DNA from: Chloroflexota bacterium
GTDB lineage: Bacteria; Chloroflexota; Limnocylindria; Limnocylindrales; CSP1-4
Length of the DNA: 6,810 nt
Direction of reading: 5' to 3'
Assembly (NCBI GenBank): GCA_013698385.1
Contig: JACCVB010000064.1
Location: forward strand, 1-6,810
Numbering within the stretch: the stretch's first letter is position 1; each line of letters starts with the position of its first letter. A program made the translations under genes and the position numbers. This document shows positions 4,925-6,810 of this stretch, piece after piece. Below the pieces are notes generated by a model, which had not been told where the DNA came from, did no database searches, and saw only the letters and a list, made by a program, of their open reading frames with translations.

Positions 4925-5761
4925 TCATCCCACGCGCGTGGGCGGCCACCATCCGGCTGGCGGGTCGTCGCGTCCTGCGCCCCAGGCCTCGGGCCCGCAG
5001 AAGAACCCGTTCGGGGTTGCCCCACCCGGGACGACCGGCGTGAGCGAAGCAGGGTCGGCGACCCACGCGTGCAGCGTCGTCGCGAGCCAGGCGTCGACCT
5101 CGGCGAACTCCGTCCAGCGTCGGAAGTCCCAGCCGGCCTCCAGGCAGATGCGCACGAGCGACCGCTTGGCGAACACGATGTCGCTGTAGCCCGCGGCGTA
5201 TCGATCGCTCTCTCCGTCGCCGATGAACACCACCCGCCGGCCGGCCGCGCGGTGGGCCAGGACCCGGTCGCGCTTGCAGGTCCCGCACACGAAGCAGCGC
5301 GAGTTCCCGTTGGGAAAGGCGATCGATGCGCCGCCATTTCGAAAGGCCGTCCGGGCGGTGACGATGGGCAGCTCGCCCACCCCGAGCGCCTCCATGGCCG
5401 GCCGGATGAAGAAGCCGAGTCCATCGGACACGACCTCGACCGGGATGCCGGCGGCCTGCGCGCGCCGCACGAACGGCACGAACCCCGGGTCATGCGGCTG
5501 CGCGGCGGCGGTGGCGAATAGCTCGGCCGGGTCCGCCCGGACCATGGCCATCTCGCGCTCCATCAGCCGCCGGGAACCGATCAGCCCGGCGTCGTAAGCC
5601 GCGGCCTCCGCTTCCCAATCGCCGGTCACGTGCTCCGCCATGACCGTGTCGGACACGTCCGTCAGCGCGATCGTCCCGTCGTAGTCGACCAGGATCGCCA
5701 GCGGCGGCGCACCGGCAGCGAGCGAAGGGACGGGCGGAGCGACGGCGATCGGGATGCTCAT
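4925..5761 (-). CDS. HAD-superfamily phosphatase, MtnX-like
   Basis: A 278-residue haloacid-dehalogenase phosphatase. HAD motif I is LVDYDGT (D26, D28: nucleophile and acid/base). Motif II is VVSDG (S112), motif III is probably K163, and motif IV is FIGDGESD (D182, D186, Mg2+ binding). The cap and the segment CFVCGTCKRDRV (C156, C159, C162) match the layout of MtnX, the 2-hydroxy-3-keto-5-methylthiopentenyl-1-phosphate phosphatase of methionine salvage, whose Bacillus form also has a Cys-rich stretch before the motif III lysine. No other methionine-salvage gene is nearby, so the substrate is open; another small phosphorylated metabolite is possible. The N-terminus has a 20-residue Pro/Ala lead, and about 40 residues of Gly/Pro/Trp-rich tail follow the catalytic domain (NGFFCGPEAWG, WWPP). 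The start ATG 5761 overlaps the EamA stop as ATGA, giving strong translational coupling. Cytoplasmic: no signal or membrane segment. Confidence 0.82.
   Translation of the reverse strand: MSIPIAVAPPVPSLAAGAPPLAILVDYDGTIALTDVSDTVMAEHVTGDWEAEAAAYDAGLIGSRRLMEREMAMVRADPAELFATAAAQPHDPGFVPFVRRAQAAGIPVEVVSDGLGFFIRPAMEALGVGELPIVTARTAFRNGGASIAFPNGNSRCFVCGTCKRDRVLAHRAAGRRVVFIGDGESDRYAAGYSDIVFAKRSLVRICLEAGWDFRRWTEFAEVDAWLATTLHAWVADPASLTPVVPGGATPNGFFCGPEAWGAGRDDPPAGWWPPTRVG
5758..5761 (-). promoter_or_regulatory. ATGA stop/start overlap coupling the EamA and HAD genes
   Basis: On the minus strand ATG (5761-5759) of the phosphatase overlaps TGA (5760-5758) of the transporter. No strong ribosome binding site precedes the ATG, so translation of the phosphatase probably depends on ribosomes ending the transporter frame. 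Confidence 0.8.
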
Positions 5762-6792
5762 GCTGCGACGCTTCGCGCGGCACCCCCACGACCCCGCGGC
5801 CCGAACCGGGTCAGCGCGACGCCCACGAGGATGATCGCGCCGCCCAGCACCTGGCCGGGTCGGATCGGCTCGGCGAGGATGAGGAAGGCGAGGATCACGG
5901 CCAAAGCCGGCACGAGGGTCTGGAGCGCCGTCACCCGGGTCGGGCCGAGCAAACCCACCCCGTTGAGCACGATGACGTTCCCGATCCCGGCGGCGAGCGT
6001 GCCCGAATAGACGATCGCGATGACATCTTTGACGCCCACCGCCGCCGGGTTCACGGTTGAAAGCTGGAGCAGGCCCGGCACGGCCATCACGGCCGTGCCC
6101 ACCAGCGTGGCCCAGGTCGTGGCTCGCAACGGCGAGTGCCGCCGCAGGATCGGTCCACCGAAGGCGCTGTACGTCGCCCAGCACGCCGCCGCCAGCAAGG
6201 TCACGAAGTAGTAGATCGCCTCGCCCGCCAGGTTCAGCCCGGTGCCGGCCGCGATGACCACCACGGCGCCCGCGAACGAGACGAGGGCGCCGATCAGCTT
6301 GGCCGGTGTCAGGTTGTCCGTCCCAAGGGCGACGGCAAGCAGCGCGGTCATGACCGGGGACGTGGCGATGAGCACGGCCGAGTCACCGGCAGAGATCCCG
6401 CCCAGTGCGGTCGTCCACAGGATCTGGTACAGCCCGAAGCCCAGGATCCCCAGGGCGATGAGCGGCGGCAGGTCCCGACGCGCGACCGCGATCGTGCCCT
6501 CCCGCCAGCGCAGCACCGCGAGCAGGATCACGCACGCGAGGCTGAAGCGCAGGAACGTGAATGCGATCGGCGGGATGACGTCGAGCGCGCCCTTGATTGC
6601 GATGAAGTTGCCCGCCCAGAAGGCCATGACCATCAGCACGCCGGCCTCGGCCAGGTGCCGATCGCGACCGCTCGGCGATGGCACCGACCGGCCCGCAGGC
6701 GGCGACAGGCCCGCGGGCGACGAAGGGCCTGCGGGCGACGGCATCGAGACGCCCGCCGAACCCGGTCCGGCGGGCGTGGTGGGCTGGCTCAC
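5758..6792 (-). CDS. EamA/DMT-family transporter
   Basis: A member of the drug/metabolite transporter superfamily, with about ten membrane helices in two EamA repeats, near residues 50-67, 75-95, 107-127, 136-157, 165-183, 190-212, 224-244, 257-278, 286-307 and 313-330. Typical family marks are FWAGNFIAIKG (58-68) in helix 1 and the closing block TRVTALQTLVPALAVI, then LAEPIRPGQVLGG (306-318). Such proteins usually export or exchange amino acids, nucleosides or other small metabolites across the inner membrane; the substrate here is unknown. The N-terminus has an unusual 45-residue Pro/Ser/Gly lead with three hexapeptide repeats. The start is uncertain: GTG 6792 lacks a Shine-Dalgarno sequence, the frame stays open to the right edge of the window, and ATG 6744 (residue 17) is an alternative. 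The HAD phosphatase overlaps its stop, so the two form a transcription unit. Confidence 0.85.
   Translation of the reverse strand: MSQPTTPAGPGSAGVSMPSPAGPSSPAGLSPPAGRSVPSPSGRDRHLAEAGVLMVMAFWAGNFIAIKGALDVIPPIAFTFLRFSLACVILLAVLRWREGTIAVARRDLPPLIALGILGFGLYQILWTTALGGISAGDSAVLIATSPVMTALLAVALGTDNLTPAKLIGALVSFAGAVVVIAAGTGLNLAGEAIYYFVTLLAAACWATYSAFGGPILRRHSPLRATTWATLVGTAVMAVPGLLQLSTVNPAAVGVKDVIAIVYSGTLAAGIGNVIVLNGVGLLGPTRVTALQTLVPALAVILAFLILAEPIRPGQVLGGAIILVGVALTRFGPRGRGGAARSVAA
6685..6738 (-). repeat. Three tandem 18-bp repeats in the N-terminal lead of the EamA transporter gene
   Basis: On the plus strand the units are CGACCGGCCCGCAGGCGG, CGACAGGCCCGCGGGCGA and CGAAGGGCCTGCGGGCGA. Read on the minus strand in frame they encode SPAGPS, SPAGLS and PPAGRS (residues 19-36 from GTG 6792). 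This is a low-complexity lead ahead of the first membrane helix. Confidence 0.8.
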
Positions 6793-6810
6793 GGGGCCGA
6801 CCCGGCCCCG

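Noticed and set aside
4290..5288. Long minus-strand frame extending the KamD-like N-terminus upstream of 4793
   Set aside because: The upstream part reads as low-complexity Arg/Pro/Gly, overlaps the HAD coding region in another frame, and has no recognisable domain.
5762..6184. Minus-strand extension of the HAD frame upstream into the EamA gene
   Set aside because: That stretch is an out-of-frame shadow of the transporter; the phosphatase starts at the ATGA overlap just before its own fold begins.

Overview
GC-rich DNA with strongly G/C-ending codons, a mix of Shine-Dalgarno-led and apparently leaderless starts, and tight gene packing. It suggests a high-GC bacterium, most likely Chloroflexota (a Limnocylindria-like lineage) or Actinomycetota. 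That placement is an inference from composition and gene flavour only. No tRNA, rRNA, CRISPR array or insertion sequence was found.

Left half, plus strand (1-3176): the 3' end of an AMP-forming acyl/acetyl-CoA synthetase; a type I phosphoribosyltransferase; a cytoplasmic six-Asp-box BNR beta-propeller; a MoaD/ThiS-type beta-grasp protein ending in Gly-Gly; and a small multi-TM protein of the MscS-related 'conserved TM helix' type. The first four are packed with overlaps or gaps of 14 nt or less if the longer phosphoribosyltransferase start is used. A leaderless-type promoter at 405-410 suggests instead that the phosphoribosyltransferase starts a new transcript, which would carry the propeller and the MoaD-like gene. 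The TM-helix gene follows after 117 nt with its own strong ribosome binding site.

Right half, minus strand (6792 down to 3173): an EamA/DMT-family transporter is coupled by an ATGA overlap to a MtnX-like HAD phosphatase. After a 131-nt gap comes a gene resembling the alpha subunit of lysine 5,6-aminomutase (KamD). It is split over three reading frames by two shifts of the same sense and starts behind a second copy of the leaderless-type promoter motif. The two gene sets converge, and their stop codons share the palindrome CTAG at 3173-3176.

The most interesting points are: the propeller plus Gly-Gly beta-grasp pair, with no sulfur-transfer or molybdopterin genes beside it; a 20-bp promoter/start block found twice (16 of 20 identical) at -7 from starts on opposite strands; and the diverged, frame-broken KamD-like gene with no visible partner subunit. 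Two unrelated membrane proteins also each carry a triple 18-bp tandem repeat in a non-membrane tail.
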